Shown here one piece after another: positions 47,961 to 60,013 of a stretch of DNA of 64,000 nucleotides; positions within the stretch are counted from its first letter, which is position 1, and the number at the start of each line of letters is the position of its first letter. The position numbers and the translations under genes were made by a program. The notes under the pieces were generated by a model. The model did no database searches, was not told where the DNA came from, and was given only the letters and a program-made list of their open reading frames with translations. The stretch is from Anthoceros angustus (Eukaryota > Streptophyta > Anthocerotopsida > Anthocerotales > Anthocerotaceae), in assembly GCA_010909165.1 (NCBI GenBank), contig MU008212.1:62001-126000 (forward strand). Reading direction: 5' to 3'.

Positions 47961-50466
47961 TTCCTCTCATGGTTTGCGGGCCGTTTATTCTACACGCATA
48001 TGACATTGTGTGCGATTGGTCACTTTAGGTAGGGAGCTCAGTTGCTCCTCTTCACTCCGACCCCCGGGTCCCCATTTGTTGTCCCCTCCTAGATGGTCTC
48101 TTTCCATCGTTCTTTCACCTCAATAAATCATCCATCTTTCTGTGACTACCAGAATATCATATTTTATCAAAATATAATGTTTTTATAAAATAAAATTTTA
48201 TTGATATTTTATAAGAAATAAAAACTAAGAAGATATCATGATAAATTCAAGTGCCTACATCAGAGCAATGGGATACATATATGATAAAATCCATACGAGG
48301 GAGGCAGCAGGCCAGCCAAAGGGCTTCTTGAAACACGGTCTCCAAAGGTTAATATAAAAATATATCGTTTTTATCGCCCTGGTACCTAATACAGTATGTA
48401 TTGTAGAGCGTACCGCAGGAAGCATTGGTGGCATAACGCGAGCCTGTGGATGCGAGCAGTTGAAAGCAGTTGTGGGCGCAAAGAAAACAATGGCGGCCAT
48501 CACAGGACTAGAAGCGGGCGCGGTGGGCGCGGAAAGGTTTGCTTGTCCCGATTCCGAATTGGAAGGTCGGACCAACAGTCGTCCAGTCTCTATTCCTCGT
48601 GAGTTTCCTTCTTTCCTTCCCAGTTCCGGTGCGATATTTGCATCAGGCTTACGACAGCCCCGCAGTCCGGGCCCCAGCTTTGTCAGAATGACAGCTGCTG
48701 GCAACCCTGAATGATCCTGGGCTCCAACTCATCCTGACCATCCACCATCCCTTACATCACGATTCACTGATTCACTCCTACCCCGAGCACTAGCGAGAGA
48801 CTGATTAGGCGCAATTGGGCATGTTATTAGTAGGGAACTGGGATCGAGAGGCGTCTCGGGCGTTCGGGCGTCTCGGGCTTCGCGCCAGACGAGTGGCCAC
48901 ATATCCGCGTTCACCCGCAACAGGACAAGTGATGAGCAGTTTGAATCGGGGTGGGTCGACGCGCAGGTCGAGGACTGTCCGACTGGAGGACTTGGAGCAT
49001 GGCAATCCATAAGCCATCAGCTCTTCCACGTTGACCTAATTTGCGCTTTCCCGCAAGTGCACAGGACTGGTCTGGTCTTCGTAACCCCGTCGCCCATGTC
49101 TATCTCGCTTGCGCGTCGCCGAAAGTTCAAACCCCGCCCCCGAAACTACACACACATAATAATATTATAATCAGCTTAAAGCTGATTGGGTTGTTGTGGC
49201 CCACAACTGCTATTTCAGAATTTCCGTACCTCGAATGATGGACAGCAAAAGCATCGGGCAAGCATCGAACCCGGTGTCATGTTTTCCAATAATAAGTCCA
49301 CTCTCAACCTTTCTCCGCCCGGGCCCCTGGTACGCTACTCCAGCCTCTCCGATATGTTCACACTGGACACTTGAGAGGACACTCCACTGTCATGTGGAAC
49401 CCTCAGCACCTAATCTGTCTTAAAACACTAAAACACAGCAATGCAAACATCCCAGGGTTCGGAGTGTGCAAAATGAGAGTCTCAACTCCGTCACCCTCGA
49501 AAACATAGGAGGCCGGCCAAACCAAAGGCTCCATCAGAACACACATCCCATCCCTGCCAAGTTTTCAGACAGCTGAGAGAGTTGAAATGCTATCATCACC
49601 TGCAGCATTGCAGCAACGACTGCATAGTCACGGATAACACATGAACAGCCTCTTCCACTGATCCACCGTAATTGGCTGATGAGGAAGCATGTCGATCTCC
49701 TCCGCAGTAAAGAGTACCAGATCTACCTTTTCGAACTCCCGGCGGTGGCAAGCACCCCGCACTTGACGCGACGGCATACTGTTGAAGACTGCACAGGTAA
49801 AGTAACAACCCCAAGGACAGGACAAAGGAAAGTGCCGATAGGCAAATCCGTCATAAGTCCTCATACGCTGGATGGAACAACATTTCTGACAGGTTTCAAG
49901 AGCGATGCTTGCGCTGCTTCACGGAAGTGCGAGGAGCGGTTTGCTGGAAGGTGATCCGGGGGTTTGAAGCTCATCAATCAGCGTGGAGAGCACTGGAGTG
50001 TGGTAAACGCGGGGTCATGGAACGGTGAGACGTTTTAGGCGATTAATTGATGATGAGAGAGCTGGCAAAAAGGAAGCCGGGCAGAACAAGCAGAATCAAA
50101 GGACTGGTCGAGGAGAGAGGAGGAGGATCTGAAGAGAGAGAAGGGCAGGGCGGGGCAGGGCTGGGCCTGTCCTGCCGCTGCGAGAGCACAGCAGACAGCT
50201 CCCCAGACGCTACGGACTCCCAGCTCAGCTCGGCCCGGGCCAGGTTGCGGCTTATGTCACGAAATCGATTCGGAGGCACTGGTCCTAGAGCGCGTCGCGT
50301 TTGTGTTAGGCCGAGTGCGGGGGCTGCGGAGGAATGGTTAACAGGTATGGCAGCCGCTGCAGGAGCTGCAGCCACAGCTACAGTATGTTCGCTAAGGGCA
50401 GCGGGTATGGGACCTAGGGGCATGGTGCTTGGAGCTGGGAGGAGGTGGGTGAGGTGAATTGACTTG
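47961..50466. other. MAPKKK upstream region, no gene recognised
   Basis: An AT-rich island lies at 48150-48245 (TTTTATAAAATAAAATTTTA). Frames at 48255-48704 (-) and 48460-48714 (+) overlap and resemble nothing known. A minus frame at 49628-49864 ends with a protein-like stretch (VDLVLFTAEEIDMLPHQPIT) that could be a terminal exon, but no upstream exon could be joined. The last few hundred bases should hold the MAPKKK promoter and 5' UTR; an in-frame TGA at 50455-50457 bounds the start. Confidence 0.35.
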
Positions 50467-53400
50467 ATGGCGGAGCGTAGGAATCCCTCTGGTGACAGGC
50501 TCAGCATTATGGACTTGTTCAACAGGAAGGTGTTGAAGAAGGGTCGTGGGCATCTGCATCCTACCGCCCAGCGCTCCTCCTCTTCCAGCCCTAGCGGCTG
50601 TGAGGATCTTATTTTCACTAGGCCCAGAGTGCACGCAGATGATTCCGATCCCAGCGGATGGCAGTACGCGGGGAACGGGTCGGGGTCGCCGCTTGCGGGA
50701 GGGCATCGCCAGGTGGAGGGGCCTTACTTCAACGTGCCCAATGGATCCAACCGTGGCTACAATTTGCAGTGGGCAGGGACTGGAGGCAACACGCCGTTGC
50801 GGGGAAATTATGGGCAGGGGGAGGATGCCCCTTCTCCTCCGCGGAAGTCGTCGGCTAATGGATCGCACCATGCTGCCGGCTCCGTGCACAAGGTGCTCAA
50901 GCTACTTGGTGCCGACAATGTGACGGAGACCAAGGACATCCTGTCTTATGTGAAGGATCATGTGGAGAATGGGTATTCGCCCACTTCTGGAGACTCGTCC
51001 ATTTCCAGCTCCGAGAGGTCGGATAGGCATTCGGACGGTTCTCCAAGGGGCCATATGGTGGATGGTAGGGGAGCTCCTCGCCCTCGGACGCTGGGGCAGC
51101 ACATTGATCTCGATACTCCTCGGCGGAGCCATTCGGATGGGCAGCGGGTCGCTGCGCGGGAAATGGCTTTGGAACGTTTCCCTTCTGATGGTGTGACTCT
51201 GTACAGGTCTCTGGTGGAGAATGAGGATTCTGACAGCAGGTCGCTGTCTCCCAAATCTAATAACAGTCCTGGTGAGGATTCTGTCACCACCCTCGAGCAG
51301 TCGTCGGCCTCTACGCCTCAGCTGAGCCCTAGGGCCGATGGGCATCGCAGTCCTATTGTCAGTCCCCGCGGGACACATGCGAGTGTGAGTCCTGGTGGAT
51401 GGATGAATGGAACGGAGAGACTGCAACCAGGCTATGGCATGGTGCAGGGCAGTAACCAGGTGGGGCTTACGGATGCAACTCGTCACCCTCTTCCTCTTCC
51501 TGCTCCTCCTCCCAGTAGTCCTCGGTCCAAAACTACCTTGGGTGCGCGATCACCAGCTCGCAGAATGACAGCTGCAGAGGAATTCAGGCAGCGTGAGCAT
51601 GTGGAAAGCAGGACACGCAGCTCTCAGCAGGTTTCGCATGGGGAGATCACAGCTCTACTGGAGGGACTGCGGGGGATCGATATCCATGGTCAATCCCCTC
51701 GCCAGTCTCCTCACGCACGGTATCCTCGGTCACCCAGGATGGCAGAAAGTGGAGTGTATTCTAATGGGAAGCTGCCTGCTGGGAAGAATGGGGCTCGACA
51801 CATCGATCAGAGGCAGACTGCACGGATGTCACCACAGCCTTCTCCTCAACACTCTCCTCTACACTCTCCCAGAGGCAGAGACATCGGTATACCTGGTGAA
51901 GACTTGGGACGTGTTGAGCACAGGTCCGAGCACTCCCCGCCTCATCCTTCTACCTCAACATCGCCTCGGCCATCAATGGACAGGAGACTGGTTTCCGTTG
52001 AAATACCAGCTCCCCAGCCATCTGCTTCTGCATCTGTTCCTATGGCTGGAGCAATTTCTGGGAAGCAGTACTCCCCTTACCCATCTCCTCATGCATCCCC
52101 TCAGGTATCCCCGAGAATGGATCAGTCTTCAATATATGAATTTCCAAACCATCGGCGAACATCTCTCTTGCCGAATTTGTCGCCTCCACCATCTCCTCAT
52201 CGCTCTCCTCAGCCTTCAACAGCACCTGTCGTATCTCTTCCCAGAAAATGGAGAAGAGGTGATGTTCTTGGACGGGGAACCTTTGGAATTGTCTACGAAG
52301 GCCATAATGTGTGAGTGTCCAAAACCTCAAATTGCTTCCATGTTGATGTTGGTCAGGATAATCTCATGTGATTCTGTGATTCTGGATTTAAAATAATGTC
52401 ATGTGATGTGCGCTAAGATGGTCTCATGTGATATGTGTGTGTGAAGATAGTATCATGTGATGTGAGTCAGTGTCTGTGAGGTCTGCTATGATAAGTTTCA
52501 CACGATGTGGGTTAAGAACGTTTCACAATGCATGATCAAGTCTGCCACGTGAGTCACTAGAGTGTTAAGAAAATCTTTCATAGCACATGATTAAGTCTCA
52601 GGTGAGTTACTGGATTGTGAAGGAAAGAAAATCTTTCATAGTTCATGATCAAGTCTTTGAGTCGAGTCACTGTACTGTTCTCTTGATGGATGCATGATCT
52701 GTCCTGCTGCCACCGTCATAGTTGTGGATGGATGTCCTGTGCTATGGACGGGGATGAATCTTATGGCTGGTGGAACCCCGGTAGTTGTACTTCAGTCTCG
52801 TAGATAGCTTGCATGTATGAGAAGGGGATGCATGTCGTGGCTGTGGGCATGCCAATGGCTGTACTTAGTCTTTGTTGACGGCTTGCTTGTATGAAAAGGG
52901 ATTGTTGCTATGCAAACCTGGCTCCCAGGCAAGGACACAAGAGTTGGACTTGCAGCCTAAATGTTTCTCTGTTGGTTTGATGGATGCTTTTCGACCTTTT
53001 GCTTCCAAAAGCGAGACAGGAGGTTTTTTCGCAGTGAAGATCAGTGACGTTGAAGACATATCAGAGGCTGTTCGACAGGTATGTTGTTTGCTTCGTTGTG
53101 TGCATTTCTACTTTCATGTCCAATTTTGGGTGATTCAGATGCATGGTGTCCCTTGGACCTTGTGTGAGATGAAGATGGTAACCTGGCTTGGTTTTGCAGG
53201 AAGTCTCTCTTCTCAGCCAGCTGAGTCATCCAAACATTGTGCAGTATTTAGGAGCTTCAGTGGTAAGTAGCGTTGTTTCTGAGGAGCTCCCATGAACTGG
53301 CTTGAACATTCATTCTTTTGGGGCAGTCCAAGGAGCAACGAATATGTCTAATGGGCTGTTTTACAGGAGAAAGAGTGTCTCTATATTTTTCTTGAGCTCA

Positions 53401-54876
53401 TGAAGCTAGGCTCTCTACAATCCCTTTTGAAAACCTATAAGTTCTTTGATGAGGCTACAACTCGGAAGTACACTCGCCAGATCCTTGAAGGCCTTTCATT
53501 TTTACATCAGCAAAATACCATACACAGGTGTGCCTTTGGAGATAATTGAGCTTGCTGATTACTTGGGTACTCTTCTTTGCAGCTTGGATATATCTGGGCT
53601 TGTTGTAGATTCTCTGATTTCTGTTTTTACTGGACCTCTTCAGAGATATCAAATGTGCAAATATTCTAGTAGATGCGACTGGCCAAGTAAAACTTGCTGA
53701 TTTTGGAATGGCAAAAAAGGTCTTCACCGTCTCTACTCCCTACCATTGTGATGCATTTTTGCTGTTGTACTAGTAGTTGGCTGAGACAGCAGTGTTAAGT
53801 GTGTATCTTGAACCAGTGAAAGTATAGTATCAGGTTACCACCTCATGATAGTGATGTGTCTGCAGGTTGACAGATCTATTGCAACTTCATGTAAAGGTAC
53901 CCCATCTTATATGGCACCTGAGGTGTTCAAAAGTTCCCCAGGAAAAAGCTACGGCCCTGCTGTGGACATATGGAGCCTGGGATGCACTGTTCTTGAAATG
54001 ATTGAGGGCAAAGCTCCATGGGGCCAGTATGGAGGGGTAAGATGTGTTTAAGTTTTGAAGCTGAAGCGTCTGTTTGATGAGCTACGATGAAGGCAGCGCA
54101 TGCTGCAGCTTGTTACAATTACCTTTGATCTGCCTGCCTGCCTGCATGGATGGACACTCGTGCTGCTGCCAGTGCCGTGTTTTGTTGGTTGAGAAGTTGA
54201 TCTATGAATGTTGTGAACTGTCTTGAGCTCAAGTCTTGAAGCTGTCTTTTTTGTTGCCTCTGAATGGGCTCTTGGTTTGGCTGTGTCGTTTGCAGTTTAG
54301 TTTCCTTTTCAAGATGTTCAAAGGTGAGCTGCCACCAATTCCCGAGCATCTTAGTATTGAAGCAAAGGACTTCATCAAACAATGCTTGCAGCTTGATCCT
54401 GAGCAGCGACCCACAGCAGAACAGCTGCTTCAGCACCCATTTGTGACAACTGCCCATAGCAGCCCAGTCTTGCCATCCCCCTCAGCATCTCCTCTGTAAT
54501 ACACTATCCCCTCTGTGGCTTAAAGTTCTCGCAAGTTCGAAAGAAGTTCCTTGTTTCCATCGCTCGATATATATGTACTGTGTGTGGAGTCTTAATTTGG
54601 GATTGTTGTGGGTTTGACAGCTACTCTGAGGCGGTTCGACGCTATTCTTTTGATTCTGCAGGCAGCTTGGCAGAAGGGCGCATGCAGGATAGTCGAAGAG
54701 TCATGGGCCTTTTGACTAGACATAATTCAGAGATGGAAGCATTCGATGTGTCAGTGCAGGAATACTTCCCAGCTTCTCCCAGGGAGCTGTTGCAACAGAG
54801 TGTGGGCCGGAGCTTCAGTGACTCTGTCATGGAGTCAAAGCTGGAGTATTGGAAGCAATCAGTGATGCGACAATGA
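50467..54876 (+). CDS. MAP kinase kinase kinase, MEKK family, 8 exons, 945 aa
   Basis: This is the Ser/Thr kinase at the head of a MAPK cascade, expected to phosphorylate a MAPKK. Exons: 50467-52310, 53012-53078, 53200-53262, 53367-53527, 53644-53719, 53866-54036, 54296-54495, 54621-54876 (2838 nt, in frame). The start is the first ATG after an in-frame TGA (50455-50457). The first 595 residues are a Ser/Pro-rich regulatory region with many SP sites ([28 protein letters not shown]). The kinase domain spans about 597-844: Gly loop GRGTFGIV at 602-609, lysine K624, helix C Glu638, HRDIKCAN from 711 (D713), DFG at 731-733, the MEKK signature GTPSYMAPE at 748-756, [12 protein letters not shown], and HPFV at 841-844. 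A roughly 100-residue C-tail follows. All catalytic residues are intact. The subgroup (YODA-like or MEKK1-like) is not settled. Confidence 0.95.
52311..53011 (+). other. Intron 1 of the MAPKKK gene, with internal degenerate repeats
   Basis: This 701-bp GT-AG intron joins GT|C to make V615 and restores [15 protein letters not shown]. From 52360 to 52510 it holds about five TCATGTGAT-type words. From 52508 to 52680 it holds two to three copies of a roughly 60-bp unit with AAAATCTTTCATAG and CATGATCAAGTCT. The other introns of the gene are 104-259 bp. Confidence 0.85.
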
Positions 54877-56038
54877 TATTGAGCAGCTCATCTCCGGGTG
54901 GGTGAATTTTTGTGATGGCATCCTACGGTATGGCATTGCTTGGCTGGACGATGCACTGAATAATGTGTTGGGAAGTAGTTATATTTCCCAAATGTTTGTG
55001 CTCCGTCCGTGAATTTGCAACTTGTTGACGATTTAGAAGGGGAGGGGAGGGGCGAGGAGGGGGCGCGCGGGCAATGTTGGCAGGGTGAGGTCCTTTGTAA
55101 GACAGAGGATTCGGATCCAGGTCCTCTGCGAATTTGGATGAGCAGTGGGATGTGTATTTATTATCTTCCAGACAGTGAGTCTTTGCTACCATGTTCTCGT
55201 GACTGGGTGGGACACAGATCTATTGCCCGGTGCCTGCGGCATATAGAGAAAGATATATGCAACACGTCGGTTCGCGAAGCCTTAGGCTGCAATTCGCAGC
55301 CGCTTGTACTAATTACATGTTTGTTCATGTTGATACGGACGGGCCGGTATTCTGGTCCCGAATTGCATTGCCTTGTCGCTGAGTTTTCCCGAAGGTTGTT
55401 AGGCAACCGGTGAGCTACGTAAGTTTTGTTGAACACCTGAGTAGATTTGTATTCTGCACTAGTGTTTAATCCTATGGGAACTCTTTGCGGCCCGAAGTAT
55501 GTAAATATGGTGCTTGCTTATTGACAAGCAAACATGTTACCGACAGCGCTCAGTCACGATGGAACTGGGAGGGGGGTTTCGGAAGGGGGCCGATTGTGTG
55601 CTCCTGGTGTACCACAGCTGAGAGTGGGGTTCAAGGTGCCCTTGCATTTGCTCGTTTGATTCTTCGGCGCCCAGGTTGAGGCTTGAGTGCCAACCTTCTT
55701 TTGCACGCTTCTCCTCTGGTTAAAGAATGGGTGGCGGAGGAGCGAGTGTGCGGTGAGGGTGTGTCGGGAAATCCAACGCTCGCTGCCAACGGAGGCGGCA
55801 AGCGGAGTAGGTCTTGGAGGGGTTCTTCACCAGCTGGCGGCAAGCGATTGCGAGAGCAAGGATGTCCAGGTGTTGAGTGTAGATAGGGCGAGGGTGGGAC
55901 GCGTGTGGCAGCTTACGCCTCCACGTTGGACGGAGCACGGCCACCATGCCCTTTCCATCGGCCGCGTTTTGGAAGCGGGGTAGTAGTTATAAATTAAAAG
56001 GTATAAGTAGAAAGTAAAACCAATTTGCTATAAGGTCT
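54877..56038. other. MAPKKK 3' flank, no gene recognised
   Basis: It contains the 3' UTR. A 134-codon frame at 55009-55413 (+) and a 98-codon frame at 55687-55983 (+) resemble no family and are probably chance. No RNA gene is present before the tRNA. Confidence 0.4.
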
Positions 56039-56111
56039 GGCCGCATGGCCCAATGGATAAGGCGCTGGTCTACGAAACCAGAGATTCTGGGTTCGATCCC
56101 CAGTGTGGTCG
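56039..56111 (+). tRNA. tRNA-Arg (anticodon ACG)
   Basis: This 73-nt cloverleaf has acceptor arm GGCCGCA pairing with TGTGGTC (two G-U pairs, discriminator G73), a D arm with AATGGATAA, anticodon stem CTGGT/ACCAG around loop CTACGAA (anticodon ACG, read as ICG after deamination), and T arm CTGGG-TTCGATC-CCCAG. Internal A and B boxes are present. Pol III terminator runs TTTT (56131-56134) and TTTTT (56138-56142) follow. There is no intron and no encoded CCA, as expected for a nuclear gene. Confidence 0.95.
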
Positions 56112-56130
56112 TGACTGACGATAGACTTGG

Positions 56131-56142
56131 TTTTGAGTTTTT
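56131..56142 (+). terminator. Pol III T-run terminator of tRNA-Arg
   Basis: TTTT then TTTTT occur 20-31 bases after the discriminator base, a usual position for RNA polymerase III termination. Confidence 0.7.
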
Positions 56143-56380
56143 GTAGTCGAGCAAGCATGTAGAGCATCGGGAAACAGATGGGTGGGGATGATTGTGCCTG
56201 CTAAGAGCCGACAGCCGCCGGAAGTGGTATAGCGAGTAATGTCGTGGCGGCAGTGCGTTGGGCGACCGGCAGGCCGGCCGGGGCCGCGGGTAACAGACAG
56301 ATGTGACGTATCGTGTGCTTGCGCTTGAGGGGTGCATAGGGCGCAGCAGGCGTGGAGCGGAAGTAAGGTGTGGCAATGGA

Positions 56381-57763
56381 GCGAAACGGCTGTGATGATG
56401 AGATTACGAGGCCAACGTGGGTTGGTTAGGGCGTTCAAAAGTGTGAGGCGCGATGATGGCCTGGGCCGCGCATGGTTGGGCCAGTTTAGGTAGGGCGACA
56501 GGACGGGAGCGGGGGTTGTTTACAGTTTGATGGAAAGAAAGGGAGCGCACAATAATTGGCATTGGCGGGCGGAGCGGCCTGATTCGGGCGGTTGGTTGGG
56601 ATGGTAAATGACGAGGTGTGTCGGCGAGGGAGGAGCATGTGCAGCGTGTGTGAGAGGAAAGCGCGGCCGGGCCGGGGCCGGAGCCGGGATGGCAGAGGGA
56701 GGGAGGCAGAGTGCAGAGTTGCGGAGAGCAGAGCAGAGAGCAGAGAAAGGTGTGTCGCCGCTCACGGACACCTTGAATGCAAGCTGGCAGCAGCGGGTGG
56801 ATGACGGAAACGTGGAGCAGGTTGCGGAACAGGGCAGGAGCGAAACGGCTGTGATGATGATTACGAGGCCAACGTGGGTTGGTTAGGGCGTTCAAAAGTG
56901 TGAGGCGCGATGATGGCCTGGGCCGCGCATGGTTGGGCCAGTTTAGGTAGGGCGACAGGACGGGAGCGGGGGTTGTTTACAGTTTGATGGAAAGAAAGGG
57001 AGCGCACAATAATTGGCATTGGCGGGCGGCCTGATTCGGGCGGTTGGTTGGGATGGTAAATGACGAGGTGTGTCGGCGAGGGAGGAGCATGTGCAGCGTG
57101 TGTGAGAGGAAAGCGCGGGCCGGGGCCGGGGCCGGAGCCGTCAGATGGCAGAGGGAGGGGAGGGAGGCAGAGTGCAGAGTTGCGGAGAGCAGAGAGCAGA
57201 GAGCAGAGAGCAGGTGTGTCGCCGCTCTCACGGACACCTTGAATGCAAGCTGGCAGCAGCGGGTGGATGACGGAAACGTGGAGCAGGTTGCGGAACAGGA
57301 GCAGGAGCGAAACGGCTGTGATGATGAGATTACGAGGCCAACGTGGGTTGGTTAGGGCGTTCAAAAGTGTGAGGCGCGATGATGGCCTGGGCCGCGCATG
57401 GTTGGGCCAGTTTAGGTAGGGCGACAGGACGGGAGCGGGGTTGTTTACAGTTTGATGGAAAGGGAGCGCACAATAATTGGCATTGGCGGGCGGAGCGGCC
57501 TGATTCGGGCGGTTGGTTGGGATGGTAAATGACGAGGTGTGTCGGCGAGGGAGGAGCATGTGCAGCGTGTGTGAGAGGAAAGCGCGGGCCGGGGCCGGGG
57601 CCGGAGCCGTCAGATGGCAGAGGGAGGGGAGGGAGGCAGAGTGCAGAGTTGCGGAGAGCAGAGAGCAGAGAGCAGAGAGCAGGTGTGTCGCCGCTCTCAC
57701 GGACACCTTGAATGCAAGCTGGCAGCAGCGGGTGGATGACGGAAACGTGGAGCAGGTTGCGGG
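56381..57763. repeat. Three tandem copies of a 459-467 bp unit
   Basis: Units begin GCGAAACGGCTGTGATGATG at 56381, 56840 and 57307. The third ends at GAGCAGGTTGCGG near 57763. Each contains GGTTGGTTAGGGCGTTCAAA, a GGGGCCGGAGCC GC tract and a (GCAGA)n purine run. Copies are nearly identical except in the GC and purine tracts. Open frames inside are produced by the repeat and show no domain. Confidence 0.95.
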
Positions 57764-57894
57764 CCGGTGCGCTGCAGGCTGCAGCCCGCTCTCACGCTCG
57801 ACGCTTCATGGCTGGTGAAGGCATGTTATGAGGCGAGGCAGCATGTGTGTTGCCACTTGCCCCCCCATGGCACGAGCGTACAGCGCACAACTGG

Positions 57895-57926
57895 ACTCCG
57901 ACCTAACCCTAGCCCCAAACCCTAGC
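57895..57926. other. Telomere-like motif cluster
   Basis: CCTAACCCTAG and AAACCCTAG occur within 30 bases. These resemble plant telomere repeat units or telo-box promoter motifs. There is no array, so this is not a telomere. Confidence 0.5.
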
Positions 57927-57974
57927 CTAGGGCAGCATCCAGCTGGCAGCTTGCAGCTTGCAGCTCGCACTTTC

Positions 57975-58001
57975 CTGCGTACGATACAGTATCGTACGCA
58001 G
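57975..58001. repeat. Perfect inverted repeat, 13-bp arms with 1-base loop
   Basis: Arm CTGCGTACGATAC is followed by A and then GTATCGTACGCAG. Such a 27-base near-palindrome can be a protein dimer site or extrude as a cruciform. It lies in otherwise non-coding DNA. Confidence 0.9.
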
Positions 58002-58752
58002 TGATATTTCCAACAATGGCTGGATACCCATCTCGGGCTTGTGCACACCACTCATGACACGCATGCGCATGCAGCAGCAGGCGCAGGCGCAGGCGCAGCC
58101 TACCTACAGTAGGCAGTCTGAGAAATGTAGGCGGGAAGCAACAACAACTCGTGTGCTGAACGCAGGCAATTTCGTGTGCAATTGCCATGCTCTTTTACTC
58201 GCATCGCATCCGAAACGAGGGGCCTCGACACGCCCAGCTAGGCACAGCTTGGCAGCTAGGCAGCTGGGAGCTGGGCAGCTGGGCCGGCACGCAACACACA
58301 AGGGTATCGGAAGATGGATAAAAGACGGCGAGGTATGTCTGGGCGGAAGCGGACATGGACCGAGCGGGCGACGGCGATACGAATCCATGGACGCCGGGCC
58401 TAGGGCCGCCGCATACACACAGCATATTATTCACAGCATGGCAGCATACTACATAGCCTGCAGGCGGCAGTGGCATGCGGGCGTGTTTGGACGGTGCGCG
58501 AGCATGGCATCCCCGCATCGCGCATCGCGCATCGCGCACGCCGGCGCAGCGGACGCACCGAGGCCGAGGGCCAAGGGCCGAGGCGGGCGAAGCTGCACTC
58601 TCCCGCCTCCTCCACTGTGCACTTGCGTAGCCCATATGCGTTGGATGCACTTGTGGAATGGTGCCCAGAATCTTGAGCCAGCAGGCGCGGGCGGGAAGCG
58701 GAGGGCTCACACCAGCGGGCGTCGGGCGCCAGAGCCAGGGCCTGGGCCAGCC

Positions 58753-58756
58753 AGGG

Positions 58757-58805
<49 letters not shown>

Positions 58806-58815
58806 CAGAGTCAGA
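58753..58815. repeat. (GCCAGA)n hexanucleotide microsatellite
   Basis: About ten uninterrupted copies of GCCAGA. Confidence 0.95.
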
Positions 58816-59971
58816 ACCGGGGCCACGCCTGCCGCCACACCGCATCGCTGCGCGAAAACGGACAAGCGCTCACGGACAACGGAGGCCTGCATGCGGGTGA
58901 TGTCATACACACACATACATACATACATTACATCACATGCATGGCATGGCATTCCCGGCAACGTTTCCCTTGTCGGAAAGAAGCAGGCCATCGGCCCGAA
59001 ACGGGCTCCCCTGCCGCCTGCCGCCTGCCGGCTGCCGGCTGCCGGCTGCCGGGGGAGGCTGCGAGCGTTGCACGTGATTGGCGCAGACTGCAGTCGGCGC
59101 GTGAACGACGACGGATGAACGACAAGAGCGGGGCCAGACTGTGAAGCGGTGCAGCCCGTGATCCCGTTCACGTCCGCGGCACCCACGAAGCTTCGGACGA
59201 GACGCGCCGCGAGGAGTCGTGTCGTGCATCACACGTTGTCACGTTTTGTGTGGGTTTGTGGGCGGTGACTGGGCTGCGGCGTGGGTCCTGTGTAGGCGGT
59301 GCTCTTGTGCTGACCATGTCACATGATCTCACACCTCGTTGCGGGTTGCGGGTTGCGGGTTGCGGAAGGCGGAGCCAACTGGCATGCGCATCGTAGCGTC
59401 GGTATCGGCATCCCATCCAGCCCGAGGGGAGGGGAGATGCTCATTTCCTTTTGCCCGAACATCGATGGATTATCGCATTTGACGCGTCCCCCAATTAGAG
59501 CTAGAGCGACCCGGCGTTCCGCCGCCGTAATAACGCGGGATTAGGGCGCAGGCTGGGGGCTGCGGGCTGCGGGCTGCTCCGGGCTCCTTGCGCGAGGAAG
59601 CGAGGACTAAAGCCACATTGAATGCGTGAGGCGGGAGACGGACGTGTGCACTTGTGGCGTCGCCAAGCGGACCCCCGCGGGTGGCCTGCCTCCACTTCAC
59701 AGGATTTCCGCTGCTTCTGCAGCTGCTGGATGGGCGCCCTTTTCGCTGCCGTTTATTATTAATAATGGCCATGGCCGCGTAAATGAGGCGCAGTTTGTGC
59801 GCTTGTAGCTTGTAGCTTGTAGGCTGCTAATCGCTCTCTCCCGAGACACACAAGAGAGAAGAGAGACACACGAAGCGGCTTAAATGCCACACGGCCCCAC
59901 TGGAGGGCTCAAGGCAAGAGCGCCGCGGCCCGCCCCGTTTTGCATAATGGTGTCATGTTTGGGGACCGCGC

Positions 59972-60013
59972 CTTCTATTCTATTCCATTCAATTCCATTC
60001 CATTCCATTCCAT
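59972..60013. repeat. (TTCCA)n/(TTCTA)n pentanucleotide microsatellite
   Basis: Eight or so imperfect pentamers, TTCTA changing to TTCCA. Confidence 0.9.

Noticed and set aside
49060-49180. A tRNA or SINE head around AGTTCAAACCCCGCC
   Set aside because: B-box-like word alone; no A box at the right distance and no foldable arms.
57895-57926. A telomere or interstitial telomeric array
   Set aside because: Only two or three imperfect units; at most a telo-box cluster.
57958-59118. A 386-codon plus-strand frame
   Set aside because: It runs through the inverted repeat and hexanucleotide arrays, has no ATG at its stated beginning and contains Ala/Arg repeats; open because of repeat composition.
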